Virus record (IMG/VR): IMGVR_UViG_3300010334_000176 | Coordinates: 1 to 31,735 of that record | Length of the DNA stretch: 31,735 nucleotides | DNA from: a virus | Direction: 5' to 3' (one strand) | Shown here: piece by piece, positions 6,878 through 16,137 of the stretch | How the letters are laid out: each line of letters starts with the position of its first letter | How positions within the stretch are numbered: the stretch's first letter is position 1 | The notes under the pieces: model-generated | Told to the model about the DNA's origin: nothing | The model's database searches: none | The model's input: the letters and a program-made list of their open reading frames with translations, nothing else | Translations under genes and position numbers: made by a program

Positions 6878-9800
6878 TTTTTACCCCGCAGGTATTCAAG
6901 AGGTGACTTTGCCGGTGGAGGCAGCGACTTCGGGTGCGCCTTCCTTGCTCGTGCTCGAATTGAGTGCATCATTTCGTACAACTTATCCGATCCGGCCTTC
7001 GTTGATCCGTTACCTAACGCCGAGACTACATCCGCCGGGAACACAAACTCGCCATCCGCTAGCATGGCAGGAATATCATCAGACTGTCCATCCCCCGGCC
7101 CCGTTACAGCATCTCCGCGGCGGAAGTCAACCCTCATTTTACCCGAATGAGGCACCAAACTGGTACTACCGATTCCAGTTCTTTGAGCCCCGCCTGCAGC
7201 CATCAGTGCCGCAATCGATCCACCGGTCGCAGCCTTGATCTCAGGTGGATTCAAAAAGTCTGTGTCAAAAATTGACTCAATCGGCTTTTCCTGACCGTAC
7301 CCCCAGAAGGATGTGTCGTTTTCCAAGTCCTTTTCCTTTTTAGGCTTTTCCTGACGAGCCTTCTCATCCATCGCGGTGTTGTACATCTGCTGGACCATTG
7401 CTTGATAAGCAGCCAATGGGCTTAGGTATTTTCCCAGATCTCCAACCTTAAAGGTAGGAATCTTTTCTTCTGCGGCTGCAGGAGTAGACGAGTCTGCCGT
7501 CAGGATAGCTCCGGGGCTACTTGGCGTCCCTGTTCCCGTGCCTGTACCCGTGCCTGTACCTGTTCCAGTACCCGTTCCCGTACCTGTGCCTGTCCCCGTA
7601 CCCGTTCCAGTTCCAGTTCCGGTACCCGTTCCGGTACCAGTGCCAGTCCCCGTTCCCGTTCCGGTTCCTGTGCTGGTTGACCCGGTCGTTCCCGTAGTCC
7701 CTGTGGTCCCAGTTGTCCCGGTTGTTCCTGTAGTCCCAGTAATTCCGGTTGTACCTGTAGTCCCCGTCGTACCGGTAGTTCCGGTTGTGCCCGTTGTTCC
7801 TGTAGTACCTGTCGTTCCTGTCGTTCCAGTAGAGCCCGTAGTTCCAGTCGTTCCTGTAGTTCCAACCTCGCCATTCGGACTTACATTGCTCAAAATCAAC
7901 CGGCCGCTAGTAGTGCCAGTGGTGCCAGTTGTTCCCGTAACCCCTGTTGTGCCTGTCGTTCCGGTTGTTCCAGACGTACCACTATAACCCGATGTTCCAC
8001 CGCCTCCAGTAGCCCCGGGTGTTCCCGCTCCCCCTGTTGCTCCGGGAGTTCCGGTAGACACAGAAGATTCAAGCGTCCCGGTTGTACCTACGGGTTTCGG
8101 AGCGCCAACATTCGCGCCCGGCAAGTTTGACAAGACAAGATTTGCATTTGAACCGGGCAGACCGCCACCGGGAACAGCCCAGTTTGGCCGAGTTAAATCA
8201 GACTCTTTAAGTCCATTGTCCGCTAACGCCTTTGTCCAAGAATCTGCAGGAGAAAACCCGCTATCAATGTATTGAGCGGCACTAGTTTCTACCTGTTTTT
8301 GATATTTTGGAAGTTGAGAATTTGTTGAGGAATCGTTTATGTTGAGGCTTGGAGATGTTATTGCGTAATTGACGCCATTGATCTGAATTGTTGTAAACGG
8401 AACATTTTTATTTTCTTCATCAACTGTTAAAAAACGGTACCCGTCAGGCAACTCGCTTGCATAGCTAGATGAAGAGGTCGGTCCGGCAATTGCATACGCT
8501 TGCGTCAAAGTATTTCGCAAAGCCGAACCGGGGATTATTTCACCTGTAACGGGATCAATTTGTTCTGTTCCGGGTATTGGATCACCAGTCTTAGATTTCC
8601 AAGATCTGTCAAGATCATCATCTTTTAGGCCTCTTGCAACCGCGTTGACTACATTACCTTCAGAATCAACTACGTTTCCGCCGAATCCAGTTGTTGCACC
8701 GCCAGTGATCGCGGTTCCGCCTCCTGACGAAGCGTCCGTTCTTGTTCCAGTGTCTAGCGCGGCAACTTGAGTCCCGCTTCCACCTATTTGTCCAACGCCT
8801 TGGGAAGCCGCTAAAATTGCGTCTGCTCCAGCATCGCCAGTTGTTGTAGCTTGAGAAGTGCCGCTCGTAGCGGTCGCCCCTTGTCCTTCAACAATTGGAG
8901 CCTTGACCGCTCCCGGCGCAACATTGTTGACCGTTGATCCGAGCGCGGTTGCAGCATTCAAGATAGCCGCAGGATTTCCAGAGGTGAGCGCGTTAACAAG
9001 CGCTAGACCCTTTCCTGCCATGACCGTGTCTGGGCTTCCGGCGAGTTGACCGGCGGCCTGCAACGCAAGGGCGTAGTTCGGGGCGTTCGATGTGAGGTTT
9101 GCAACAAGAGCCGCGCCCTTCGCAATGTCACCAAGCTTGAACCCACCGATGTCGGTGTTGGCAAGACCCGCGGAAATTGGTGACTGAGCGATCGCGCTGA
9201 GAGCCCCGGCGACGTTGCCGCTCTTGATAGCGTTTGCAATCGACAGTTCATTTGCCAAACCAGAGAACCCGCCAAGCGTAGCAAGGTTAGCTAACCCGCC
9301 AATCACGTTCCCGCTGTCAATTGCTTTGTAGGCGTTGTAGGCTGCCGCCACCGGAGCCAGAGGGGTCATCGCAAGGAACGAAGACAGAACTGGGGCCAAC
9401 CCGCTCGCTCGCGGATTGAACTCTGTTTGAAACCCTGTTGGGGTCAAATTGTAAAAATACGTCCCCTTATCAGGAATGTCGTAAGCGCCAAGCCGGTACG
9501 GGTTGATCTCTGCGCCGGTATTCTTGTTGGTGTAAACGTAGTTCTTGGAATTTGGGTCATCTACCCATGTTGCGGTCTGGCTTCCGCCGCTCTGGTCACT
9601 ACCATAGGTCATGTAACCGGGTTTGCCCTCGGTCACAACTATGTCGCTGAGACTAGTAATTCCGTTATTAAACAGCCCTTGTGCTAGCGCACGAGTTTGA
9701 GGGTTGTCTGATCCAAGTTGACCAACTAAAGAATTTAATATAGTCGCACTGTCTTGGGTCGGCGTTGCGGTTACCGTTGGATTCAACGATTGCTGAGTGG

Positions 9801-10470
9801 CAACATCTGGGACATACACCTCACCCTCGCCACCCGGCGCTGCCACATATTGACCGCCAGATTGGGTTACAGGTTGAGGAACACTTGTTGCTGTGAACGC
9901 ATTAACGGCCTGCGAGATATCCGGTGCCGCTGGCTGCGCTACCGGTTGCGCCGCAGGCAAGGCACCCGCCGTATTTGCCCCGGACAACGTATTGTTGATC
10001 TGGTTTTGAATGGCCTGAGCCTGCGCGGCGGAAGCTGCGGCTTTTTGTTCTGGCGTTAAATCCGAAGGAGCCTGAGAAAAACTTGCAGAATTTGGCGCAG
10101 TAAACGCTGCCGGAGCCGTCAGCGAGTAACCTGATGGAAGACCAGCCGATCCGTTGGTTTGGTAATACCCAGTCGGAGTTTGCCAAACTTGCATGGTCGA
10201 CCCATTCGGGCCATATACTGTGACCATTGACGAACCTGCGGCACTCCAAGGAGTTGCAGGAGTAGAAACCGCTGCAGGAGCAGAAACTGTCGGTGGTGGA
10301 GTAACCGCCGCTGGCGGGTTGTACCCAGCAATTTTGAACTGCTCATTCGGAAAAATCTGCTGAAGACCAGAAATCAACCCGACTTCATCTAACCCGGACG
10401 GATCAATGCCTTGGCTCCGAAGAGCGTTTTGAGCTATCTCATAACCAACGGTATTGTAGTAATTGGCCAT
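6874..10470 (-). CDS. Giant repeat-containing virion protein, 1198 aa
   Basis: This is the largest gene in the window. The N-terminal 60 residues look like a small helical domain ([20 protein letters not shown]), followed by Pro/Ala/Gln-rich linkers. Residues about 355-510 are a hydrophobic Ala/Gly/Leu region with three imperfect repeats around an SGN core ([33 protein letters not shown]). Residues about 831-982 hold Gly-Thr-Thr and Gly-Thr tandem repeats. The last 120 residues carry a compact motif common near the C-termini of phage virion proteins ([19 protein letters not shown], then [20 protein letters not shown]) and a basic tail. It probably spans the tail/internal core and contacts the membrane during ejection. 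It is not a classical tape measure: there is no coiled-coil repeat. Frame integrity across the repeats is good. Confidence 0.6.
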   Translation of the reverse strand: MANYYNTVGYEIAQNALRSQGIDPSGLDEVGLISGLQQIFPNEQFKIAGYNPPAAVTPPPTVSAPAAVSTPATPWSAAGSSMVTVYGPNGSTMQVWQTPTGYYQTNGSAGLPSGYSLTAPAAFTAPNSASFSQAPSDLTPEQKAAASAAQAQAIQNQINNTLSGANTAGALPAAQPVAQPAAPDISQAVNAFTATSVPQPVTQSGGQYVAAPGGEGEVYVPDVATQQSLNPTVTATPTQDSATILNSLVGQLGSDNPQTRALAQGLFNNGITSLSDIVVTEGKPGYMTYGSDQSGGSQTATWVDDPNSKNYVYTNKNTGAEINPYRLGAYDIPDKGTYFYNLTPTGFQTEFNPRASGLAPVLSSFLAMTPLAPVAAAYNAYKAIDSGNVIGGLANLATLGGFSGLANELSIANAIKSGNVAGALSAIAQSPISAGLANTDIGGFKLGDIAKGAALVANLTSNAPNYALALQAAGQLAGSPDTVMAGKGLALVNALTSGNPAAILNAATALGSTVNNVAPGAVKAPIVEGQGATATSGTSQATTTGDAGADAILAASQGVGQIGGSGTQVAALDTGTRTDASSGGGTAITGGATTGFGGNVVDSEGNVVNAVARGLKDDDLDRSWKSKTGDPIPGTEQIDPVTGEIIPGSALRNTLTQAYAIAGPTSSSSYASELPDGYRFLTVDEENKNVPFTTIQINGVNYAITSPSLNINDSSTNSQLPKYQKQVETSAAQYIDSGFSPADSWTKALADNGLKESDLTRPNWAVPGGGLPGSNANLVLSNLPGANVGAPKPVGTTGTLESSVSTGTPGATGGAGTPGATGGGGTSGYSGTSGTTGTTGTTGVTGTTGTTGTTSGRLILSNVSPNGEVGTTGTTGTTGSTGTTGTTGTTGTTGTTGTTGTTGTTGTTGITGTTGTTGTTGTTGTTGTTGSTSTGTGTGTGTGTGTGTGTGTGTGTGTGTGTGTGTGTGTGTGTGTGTGTGTPSSPGAILTADSSTPAAAEEKIPTFKVGDLGKYLSPLAAYQAMVQQMYNTAMDEKARQEKPKKEKDLENDTSFWGYGQEKPIESIFDTDFLNPPEIKAATGGSIAALMAAGGAQRTGIGSTSLVPHSGKMRVDFRRGDAVTGPGDGQSDDIPAMLADGEFVFPADVVSALGNGSTKAGSDKLYEMMHSIRARARKAHPKSLPPPAKSPLEYLRGKK
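7525..7671 (-). repeat. Gly-Thr dipeptide minisatellite (6-nt period)
   Basis: 147 nt encode Thr followed by about 24 consecutive Gly-Thr dipeptides (residues 934-982 of the 1198-aa protein). The period is 6 nt, but codons vary (GGT/GGA/GGC/GGG with ACA/ACG/ACC), so the amino-acid repeat is preserved while the DNA is degenerate. That points to selection on the protein or an old expansion rather than a fresh slippage product. Confidence 0.9.
7681..7863 (-). repeat. Gly-Thr-Thr tandem repeat (9-nt period), long block
   Basis: 183 nt encode about 20 triplets of Gly-Thr-Thr with two substitutions (Gly-Ser-Thr and Gly-Ile-Thr), residues 870-930 of the 1198-aa protein. The block runs straight into the Gly-Thr dipeptide block after a Ser-Thr-Ser junction. 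Codon choice varies between units. Confidence 0.9.
7909..7980 (-). repeat. Gly-Thr-Thr tandem repeat, short block
   Basis: 72 nt encode eight triplets, six Gly-Thr-Thr plus one Gly-Thr-Ser and one Gly-Val-Thr (residues 831-854 of the 1198-aa protein). It is separated from the long block by a 15-residue spacer containing [12 protein letters not shown]. That spacer resembles a segment further N-terminal ([12 protein letters not shown]), so the spacer-plus-repeat unit may itself have been duplicated. Confidence 0.85.
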
Positions 10471-10471
10471 G

Positions 10472-10720
10472 TCAACCAGTTGCCGGGTTTACTGATCCCA
10501 ACAAGGCCGCAGCCCAGTCGTACCAGTTGTCAAAGTTGTCTGTGCTCGGAATAGCTTCGTTGGTGAACACATCAATCGCCTTGATGCCGTTGCCCCAAGT
10601 CTTCCAGTCCGTTGTCGCAGTCGGGATCTCTAACTGCTGCGCCGCATACTGCTCACACATCAAAGCAGCCCAAGACTCAAACGTATGGTATCGCGGGTCG
10701 TAAACAAGCGGTTGAGCCAT
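10472..10720 (-). CDS. Small conserved virion-region protein, 82 aa
   Basis: An 82-aa acidic, Trp-rich protein ([18 protein letters not shown], then [16 protein letters not shown] and [13 protein letters not shown]). It is coupled upstream to the nozzle-like gene by TAATG (10720) and lies 1 nt before the 1198-aa gene. It has no membrane segment. The function is unknown; its fixed place between tail-structure genes suggests a small structural or assembly protein. Confidence 0.6.
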   Translation of the reverse strand: MAQPLVYDPRYHTFESWAALMCEQYAAQQLEIPTATTDWKTWGNGIKAIDVFTNEAIPSTDNFDNWYDWAAALLGSVNPATG

Positions 10721-13194
10721 TAGTACGGCCTCACATCGCCAATTGCAGCACTCAGCAGTAGTTTACCAAGTTGATAGTTCCCGCCCACTGTGTTAGACCT
10801 GAAACGCAACCGGATCTCTCTGCGCTGCTCTCTCATATCTATTTTGCCGGTGCTTGGCCCGAACACATACGGATCCGAATCAACGTCCTGACTCTGAGCA
10901 AACGGTCGCCCAGTAATAACTAACGTCATCTCTCCGTCTTGAATAAAGTCAGGCTCCACCCGCTCCAATCTCAACCAACGATTTTCTCCGACCATAGAGG
11001 CTTCAGGAGGGCCACCAGCCACCCATCCGAGATCGCTAGTCTCAAAGTACGAATCAATCGCCGATACGTTTTGACCGGCGATCGCATCCACTCCAACCTC
11101 GTGCTGCCACATTGAAATCAAATTTGCAGGAGTGCTGAACGTCAGATCTTGCGTCCCCGTACCCGAAGCCGCCACCGACAATGTAATGGTTTGAACGTAG
11201 ATCGCAGTAACCGGGATAGAAAACCCCGCCCCGGTCCCGCCAAGGTTTGTATTGGATGCGCTTAGGGTGTTTCCAATGACATATCCAGCACCGCGCAAGG
11301 TGATAGTCACAGAGGTCACCGCGCCACCGCTAACCACAACCGTCGCCGTAGCGTTGGCTCCACTTCCGCCGGTCAACGGTACGTTGTTGTAGGTTCCGTT
11401 GGTGTACCCAGAACCAGCCGTAATCGAACCCAACGTCTGGATAGCACTTGATGTGATTGCACTGACTGTTGTCCCCGAAACAATATTTGTTCCAGACACA
11501 ACTTGAGTAACCCTAACCTGAGTGTTAAACGTAGCTAGATTGATGTACTTGCTGGCGCTTGTCGTTGACATTGACTGCGTAAACACAGTTGTGATTGCCG
11601 TTGCGTCCCATCCAGCAGCCACAGGATGAGCAAATACTTGCGAGAAGTACCCAGCGGACCTTCTTGCGCCGAGAGCCTCGCCAGCGTCGTACCAGACCCC
11701 CTCACGTACGTTGTAAATGATGGCATCCGTGCACTCGGTCGCATCGCCGCGAGGGTAAAACCACCAGATCTCGCCGTAACGCGGAACCTTCGTAACCCAC
11801 ACCTTTTGGCGCTGGTTGTAGTTCAGGTTGTCAAAGAAATAGTTCTGGTTGAAATTGTTCGGGATCTCTTTGACCGTGCCGTTGTACAGCAAGAATCGGT
11901 CAACACCGCACCAGTAATAAACTCCATCGTACTCAATCGCCGATTGGCTCGATAGGATTGATGATTGGCTGCTGATGATGTCGTAACGCCAGTATTGAAC
12001 CGGAGTTCCCGTGCCGCCGATGTACGACACCCGAACTAAACTATCAAGACTCCAAAACAACCCAGAAGGCGCGTTTGATCCACCTCGAACTGGAAGCCCT
12101 TGGACTATTTTGCCAGTCGCTACGTTGACCTCATTAGCGTCCGTTGAGACCCAATCCTGCGCGTTACCCGCGGCGCAGTTTTTAATCAACCCGTTGTTGC
12201 CGTAAACAAAAACGTATGGGTGCAGAGTAACCACCCCACCAGAAACAGATACGTTGTTGTTGAACGTTAGCGTGGATACACCGCTAGTCGTAGCCGCCGC
12301 CGACAACGTCACCTTCTGGTAGTTACCAATCGTAAACACCAAACCGGTCGTTGTCCCAGCCGTCGTTACGATTGCACCACCACCAGACGTAGCCGATAAC
12401 GTAAACGTCGTCGAATAGTTTGTGGCGATTATGTAGTACGTCGTGCCAGACGTAATCCCCGTCGCAGTCCCTGTGTTCGTCCCGCTGACCGTTACTGACT
12501 GGCCAATAAACAACCCAGAAGTGCTCGTACAAGAACACTGCCCAGCGACTCCGGTCACGGCTACGCTAGCAAGATTGCCATTTGCTAGAACCGTTGAAGA
12601 GACTGTAGTTCCTGAGGGAATGCCAGTTCCAGTTACAGACTGACCAGCACCAATCAACACATTTGTTGTTGGTATCGTAACGTCAACCGTCCCGTTAAGG
12701 TAAGAATTAGCAGTAGAGAAAGTTCCAATCTGGGACAAACTCGTACCGTTGATGTCTCCAATCAAGACCGGCGTGTTTGTGATCGCATCAATCTGACCAA
12801 GGTTCTGCCCCGGATGAGCAAGAATTGATCCAACACCAGACCCGCCAACGTCGTAGAACCCGTCAAACTGCCACAAATTTAAATTGCTAGCCGTAAAGTT
12901 GTTCAGGGTGTAGTTGGTGACCCCAGCGCCAGCGCCATTATTATCAACAGACAACGCTTGCAGGCCGTTGTTGTAACCGCTGAAGATCTGGTTGAATCCG
13001 TTGTTCGGATTGACCCAAACCCCTCTCGATGGGCCACTCAACTGGTCCGACATCACTGCATATCCGCCAACCTTCCTCGGCCGGCCACGCTGGAACCTTA
13101 CCCACTTACCAGCGGTGTAAAAGTTCATGTCAAAGACCGTGCCGTCCCTCTGGACCCCGGCTTTAGTATCTGCCTGAAAAACCTTAGCGGTCAT
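10720..13194 (-). CDS. Large tail nozzle/tubular-B-like virion protein, 824 aa
   Basis: The N-terminus (KAGVQRDGTVFDMNFYTAGK, then VRFQRGRPRKVGGYAV) matches the opening of large short-tail nozzle or stabilisation proteins of environmental podoviruses: an RDG motif, then a KVRFR..P.K.GGY pattern. The centre (WSLDSLVRVSYIGG, DGVYYWCGVDRFLLYNG, EIWWFYPRGDATECTDAIIY) has the Trp/Tyr-rich strands of a beta-propeller-like body. Two Gly/Thr/Ser-rich beta modules interrupt this body at residues about 165-320 and 545-695. The C-terminus (DLGWVAGGPPEASM, RVEPDFIQDGEMTLVITGRP, MREQRREIRLRFRSNTVGGN) is a conserved closing domain. Neighbouring adaptor genes support a tail-tube role. Whether it is P22 gp10-like or T7 gp12-like cannot be settled here. 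Confidence 0.65.
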   Translation of the reverse strand: MTAKVFQADTKAGVQRDGTVFDMNFYTAGKWVRFQRGRPRKVGGYAVMSDQLSGPSRGVWVNPNNGFNQIFSGYNNGLQALSVDNNGAGAGVTNYTLNNFTASNLNLWQFDGFYDVGGSGVGSILAHPGQNLGQIDAITNTPVLIGDINGTSLSQIGTFSTANSYLNGTVDVTIPTTNVLIGAGQSVTGTGIPSGTTVSSTVLANGNLASVAVTGVAGQCSCTSTSGLFIGQSVTVSGTNTGTATGITSGTTYYIIATNYSTTFTLSATSGGGAIVTTAGTTTGLVFTIGNYQKVTLSAAATTSGVSTLTFNNNVSVSGGVVTLHPYVFVYGNNGLIKNCAAGNAQDWVSTDANEVNVATGKIVQGLPVRGGSNAPSGLFWSLDSLVRVSYIGGTGTPVQYWRYDIISSQSSILSSQSAIEYDGVYYWCGVDRFLLYNGTVKEIPNNFNQNYFFDNLNYNQRQKVWVTKVPRYGEIWWFYPRGDATECTDAIIYNVREGVWYDAGEALGARRSAGYFSQVFAHPVAAGWDATAITTVFTQSMSTTSASKYINLATFNTQVRVTQVVSGTNIVSGTTVSAITSSAIQTLGSITAGSGYTNGTYNNVPLTGGSGANATATVVVSGGAVTSVTITLRGAGYVIGNTLSASNTNLGGTGAGFSIPVTAIYVQTITLSVAASGTGTQDLTFSTPANLISMWQHEVGVDAIAGQNVSAIDSYFETSDLGWVAGGPPEASMVGENRWLRLERVEPDFIQDGEMTLVITGRPFAQSQDVDSDPYVFGPSTGKIDMREQRREIRLRFRSNTVGGNYQLGKLLLSAAIGDVRPY

Positions 13195-14414
13195 TAAAAA
13201 GTACCGCTTTGAATACCATTTGCATCAAGCCAGAACTTCTGCGTTCCAAGAATTGATATTCCGAATACACCAGATGAAGGCCTGAAAACTCCTGTCGTAC
13301 CTTCAGAGGAGAAACTCAAGGAAGGCGCTCCAGACGATCCGTTGGCTAACGCAAGGGTGCTAGCCCCAGCGGCAATCGTTGATGCGTTGTAGAGGTTAAC
13401 AGAGTCACACAAAAGGATAACTTGCTGCCCAGCAGGAACCACCGCCGTCGCTCCACCAGAAACTCCGGTCTGGAACGTAATCGTGTACGCCCCTGTTGTC
13501 TGGTTGGTGATGTAGTAAACCTGAATTGTCTGCGGCAGGTTTACCACTACGTTACCCGTCAAGGTCCCGGTGTACTTCTGAATGACGTTGGCCGCTTCCG
13601 CTGAAGTCAACGTATAAGGCGACCCAGCAAACGTGACAGCCTTAGTCAACTGCGTGAAGTTGAACTGCGTGCTCTTTCCCAAACCAACCGAGTAAAACGC
13701 CGTGCCAGAACTTGAGATCAAGCACGAGTCCGCTGGCTGCATATCTAGCGAAGACGAACCGTTGATCAAGTTCCCGCCGCTTGGCGTTACAGCAAGCGTT
13801 CCCGTACCGCCGTTGCGGACCAAGAAAAACCAGTCATTGCCAAGAGTGGATGCGGATGTCAGAGTCAGCGTTCCAGACCCACCCGTCCAGACGTAAGTGT
13901 TGGCACGATCGGCCGCCAACGCGGTGTAGTTTGACGAGAACGTCGTTACCGGCTGGGACTGATTTAGCGTATTGCCAATCGCCGTCAGGCCATACCCGGC
14001 AAGCGTCGCTGCGTTGGAGTTGGTTGTCGTCGCACCGAATGCTATGACGCCCCACGTCCCCGTTGTGGTGGCGTTGGACGTGATGAATATGTACTGCGCA
14101 CTTCCTCCAGACGAAGGAATCGAAACAATCGTGCTGGCCCCGCCAAAGGACTTGACCGTCAGCGTTACGCCGCCGGTGTTATAGATCAGCGCATCTTGAC
14201 CTACCGACGCCTGATTGGCCGGCGGCATCCACAACTCATAGGCCGTGCTCGTCGTGCTGACCTGCATCACCCTCGCGGCAACGTAGTCCGTATCATTACC
14301 GTTGAGTGGCCACTGAAGTTGAATAGTCCCAGTCGTAGACGTTATTGCGTAGGACGTGTACGCAACGTCTGTGGGCTGGATGACGTTCCCGGTGAACGGA
14401 CTGTTATAACTCAT
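13194..14414 (-). CDS. Beta-rich virion structural protein, 406 aa
   Basis: It starts SYNSPFTGNVIQPTDVAYTS and contains WMPPANQASVGQDALIYN, then GYGLTAIGNTLNQSQPV and a C-terminal SLSFSSEGTTGVFRPSSGVF module. This layout recurs in environmental phages beside adaptor and nozzle genes. Composition is Ser/Thr/Gly/Ala-rich with alternating strands, as in fibres or spike bodies. The C-terminal 'GVFRPSSGVFGISILG' type segment is typical of tail-fibre ends. It overlaps the adaptor gene by ATGA (14411-14414) and the nozzle-like gene by TAATG (13194). It is probably a tail or capsid-vertex fibre; the receptor is unknown. Confidence 0.6.
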   Translation of the reverse strand: MSYNSPFTGNVIQPTDVAYTSYAITSTTGTIQLQWPLNGNDTDYVAARVMQVSTTSTAYELWMPPANQASVGQDALIYNTGGVTLTVKSFGGASTIVSIPSSGGSAQYIFITSNATTTGTWGVIAFGATTTNSNAATLAGYGLTAIGNTLNQSQPVTTFSSNYTALAADRANTYVWTGGSGTLTLTSASTLGNDWFFLVRNGGTGTLAVTPSGGNLINGSSSLDMQPADSCLISSSGTAFYSVGLGKSTQFNFTQLTKAVTFAGSPYTLTSAEAANVIQKYTGTLTGNVVVNLPQTIQVYYITNQTTGAYTITFQTGVSGGATAVVPAGQQVILLCDSVNLYNASTIAAGASTLALANGSSGAPSLSFSSEGTTGVFRPSSGVFGISILGTQKFWLDANGIQSGTF

Positions 14415-15046
14415 GAGTCATTTACCACGGTTTGACGGTCACCGACGCGGGTCAGGTCTTCCTGCTTGAGAAGGGCGATCGACTTGTCGTACATCGACTG
14501 CCACACCGGGATTCTCTCATCGTTCTTGAGGAACGGCATAGCCTGCAGCAAAGACCCATACAGCAAGGCTTGGGGCGCGTACTGAGTGAACCAATTGGAT
14601 TGATTGGCCGAATCTAACGGTTGATTGCGCTCGTAGTACAACACCTGAAACGAGTAGTTGGTCGCAGGAGTAGGAGCCACCAACCAATGGGTGTAGTCGT
14701 AGTCGCAGTAGAACGCAGGCACGCCGGTCTTGGTATCGTCTGGCCAATACTCACGGACGTACTCATACTTGCGCAAGAACACCGGGATACGCTCGCCACC
14801 CGTAGTAACGTTGAACGATACGGTCTTGCGCCACCGTGCAGGCTTGTCCAAAATTGGATTGTTGGCCGTCATAGTTCCATCGGCCACCGTCAGATTGCCA
14901 AGGAACTTGATCTCCGAGGCAATGACTTGTTCCGCAAACATGATGAACTGCGGAATCTTTTCTAAGGTCGCAGTGTCGTTGCGCTCAAGGTAGGTCGCAA
15001 TGTCGTCAACTAGTGACGAATACGTCATAACGCTAGCAACTGTCAT
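14411..15046 (-). CDS. Head-tail adaptor (tail tubular A/SU10-adaptor-like)
   Basis: A 211-aa helical protein. Its opening YSSLVDDIATYLERND, IPQFIMFAEQVIASEIKFLG, and the later segments KTGVPAFYCDYDYTHWLVAP and NWFTQYAPQALLYGSLLQAM follow the plan of phage adaptor proteins that sit under the portal: an N-terminal helical bundle, a strand-rich middle, and a helical end ending in a QSMYDKSIALLKQED-type helix. It is coupled to the holin gene (ATGA at 15043-15046) and to the fibre-like gene. Its place next to the nozzle-like protein fits a ring between portal and tail. Confidence 0.65.
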   Translation of the reverse strand: MTVASVMTYSSLVDDIATYLERNDTATLEKIPQFIMFAEQVIASEIKFLGNLTVADGTMTANNPILDKPARWRKTVSFNVTTGGERIPVFLRKYEYVREYWPDDTKTGVPAFYCDYDYTHWLVAPTPATNYSFQVLYYERNQPLDSANQSNWFTQYAPQALLYGSLLQAMPFLKNDERIPVWQSMYDKSIALLKQEDLTRVGDRQTVVNDS

Positions 15047-15480
15047 TTTGCTGCGACCCCTTTGCTCTTTTCAAAACTGCGCATTCCGCCGAACCCAAGG
15101 AGACCAGAGAGCAAAACCATCAATTGGTCCGTCTGCAGGTCAGGTGGCGGCTGAAGTCCCTTTGGAATTATATCGACGCCCTGAAGAAAAGACCACAGCC
15201 ATTGCATCAACGGATACCCAAGAAATTGGTAAGCCAGACCAAGAACCCCAACCCAGCCCACAGCAGGACGCCAGCCACTGACAAATAGGCTAGATGAACC
15301 GGCTTCAATCTTGTTGATCTCAACCTGAGCAAGGTCTGTGGCTTGGTCGATCTTCTTCTCTTCCAAGTCCAGTTTGCGGTCTTCCAACGCCATTTGAAGG
15401 CGTTCTTTGTCCGTCGTAATGAGGTCGCCCGCAACTTTGCCAACGCCCTCAATGATGCTCCCTATACCAATCAGGTCCAT
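15043..15480 (-). CDS. Holin of the 3-TM family
   Basis: 145 aa, starting at the ATG of a TAATG overlap with the endolysin stop; an earlier in-frame start would lie inside the endolysin gene. An N-terminal amphipathic region (LIGIGSIIEGVGKVAGDLI) and a charged coiled segment (DKERLQMALEDRKLDLEEKK) precede the family signature FVSGWRPAVGWVGVLGLAYQ, with two or three hydrophobic spans, then LLSGLLGFGGMRSFEKSKG. This matches the three-TM holin family found with GTA and phage endolysins. It should form lesions in the inner membrane that release the endolysin. Confidence 0.85.
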   Translation of the reverse strand: MDLIGIGSIIEGVGKVAGDLITTDKERLQMALEDRKLDLEEKKIDQATDLAQVEINKIEAGSSSLFVSGWRPAVGWVGVLGLAYQFLGYPLMQWLWSFLQGVDIIPKGLQPPPDLQTDQLMVLLSGLLGFGGMRSFEKSKGVAAK

Positions 15481-15989
15481 TACTTTAACCCCGCCAGAGT
15501 GCGATTGATCCAACCTAATAAGAACTTAGATTGGCCTCGGTCTTTATTGCAGATCTGCGCATACCGGCTAATTTTGGCAATGGCATAGGCTGGCAAGAAT
15601 TTCTCAGCAGTACAAATGTTCAACCGTTCAACGGTTTTTGGTCCGATTGCACCGTCTGGGGTGACGCCAACGATGAGTTGGGCAAGTTTGATTGCGACGC
15701 TGGTGCCTGTGTTGACGCCGAAGTTGAAGATGGTTTCTGCGATAGCTTGGTCCTTAATTTCGTCACCTCGGACACGATCCCAAAAATTAACTTTATAGAA
15801 TTCGCGGACCAAAGGCGTAGCTGACCCAAAGTCTTTACGGTCAATGTACTGCCATCCTGTCCAGTCTGGGTTTGGTTTTCTTGCGATTCCTGCATACGTC
15901 TGCCCTCCCCGGTCCCCCGGAACATCGGTCAATTGGTAGCCACCCTCGTCGTGGATCATCTTCTCAAAGGCGGGAGTAAAGTCAGCCAT
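15480..15989 (-). CDS. Endolysin, GH108-type muramidase with peptidoglycan-binding C-terminus
   Basis: 169 aa. The N-terminus carries FEKMIHDEGGYQLTDVPGDR and GGQTYAGIA: the E-G-G-Y motif (Glu15 as likely catalytic acid) and the DRGG.T..GI signature of glycosyl hydrolase family 108 lysozymes. Residues 65-105 continue the catalytic domain (EFYKVNFWDRVRGDEI, FNFGVNTGTSVAIKLAQ). A C-terminal segment with GVTPDGAIGPKTVERLN is the peptidoglycan-binding type-3 fold. There is no signal peptide, so release should need the adjacent holin. It overlaps the small membrane gene upstream by 8 nt. Confidence 0.9.
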   Translation of the reverse strand: MADFTPAFEKMIHDEGGYQLTDVPGDRGGQTYAGIARKPNPDWTGWQYIDRKDFGSATPLVREFYKVNFWDRVRGDEIKDQAIAETIFNFGVNTGTSVAIKLAQLIVGVTPDGAIGPKTVERLNICTAEKFLPAYAIAKISRYAQICNKDRGQSKFLLGWINRTLAGLK

Positions 15990-16137
15990 TCTTTGCCTTG
16001 TTTATCTGTTCCCACGCGGCTTTCATTTTCTCTTCCAACACCGCTACGCGCAGGTCAAGTTTGGACAACACCACAATAAGAGTGATGATTGCCAACAGAA
16101 CCGGCCACGCTTTGAAGAAAAGGTCAATTACTTCCAT
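15982..16137 (-). CDS. Small membrane protein with cytoplasmic/periplasmic helix, 51 aa
   Basis: The ATG at 16137 shares a base with the preceding stop (TGATG). The frame ends at a TGA 8 nt inside the endolysin gene. The product begins MEVIDLFFKAWPVLLAIITL, giving one hydrophobic helix (about residues 6-25). A charged helical stretch follows (LDLRVAVLEEKMKAAWEQIN). The layout is that of a small lysis accessory or inner-membrane spanin-like peptide. No lipoprotein partner is seen in the window. Confidence 0.6.
   Translation of the reverse strand: MEVIDLFFKAWPVLLAIITLIVVLSKLDLRVAVLEEKMKAAWEQINKAKNG

Noticed and set aside
7500-7874. Second minus-strand frame of 124 aa, Arg/Glu/Leu/Gln-rich, across the repeat
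   Set aside because: It is another shadow of the repeat in a shifted frame, with no start context and fully inside the large gene.
7538-7987. Plus-strand 149-aa frame of Pro-Val repeats opposite the Gly-Thr region
   Set aside because: It is the antisense reading of the Gly-Thr minisatellite; it has no ribosome site and the minus frame is continuous with a 1198-aa protein.
6874-10470. Tape-measure protein for a long tail
   Set aside because: No long coiled coil or regular tape repeat is present, and the surrounding genes lack tail-tube and assembly-chaperone frameshift genes of long-tailed phages.
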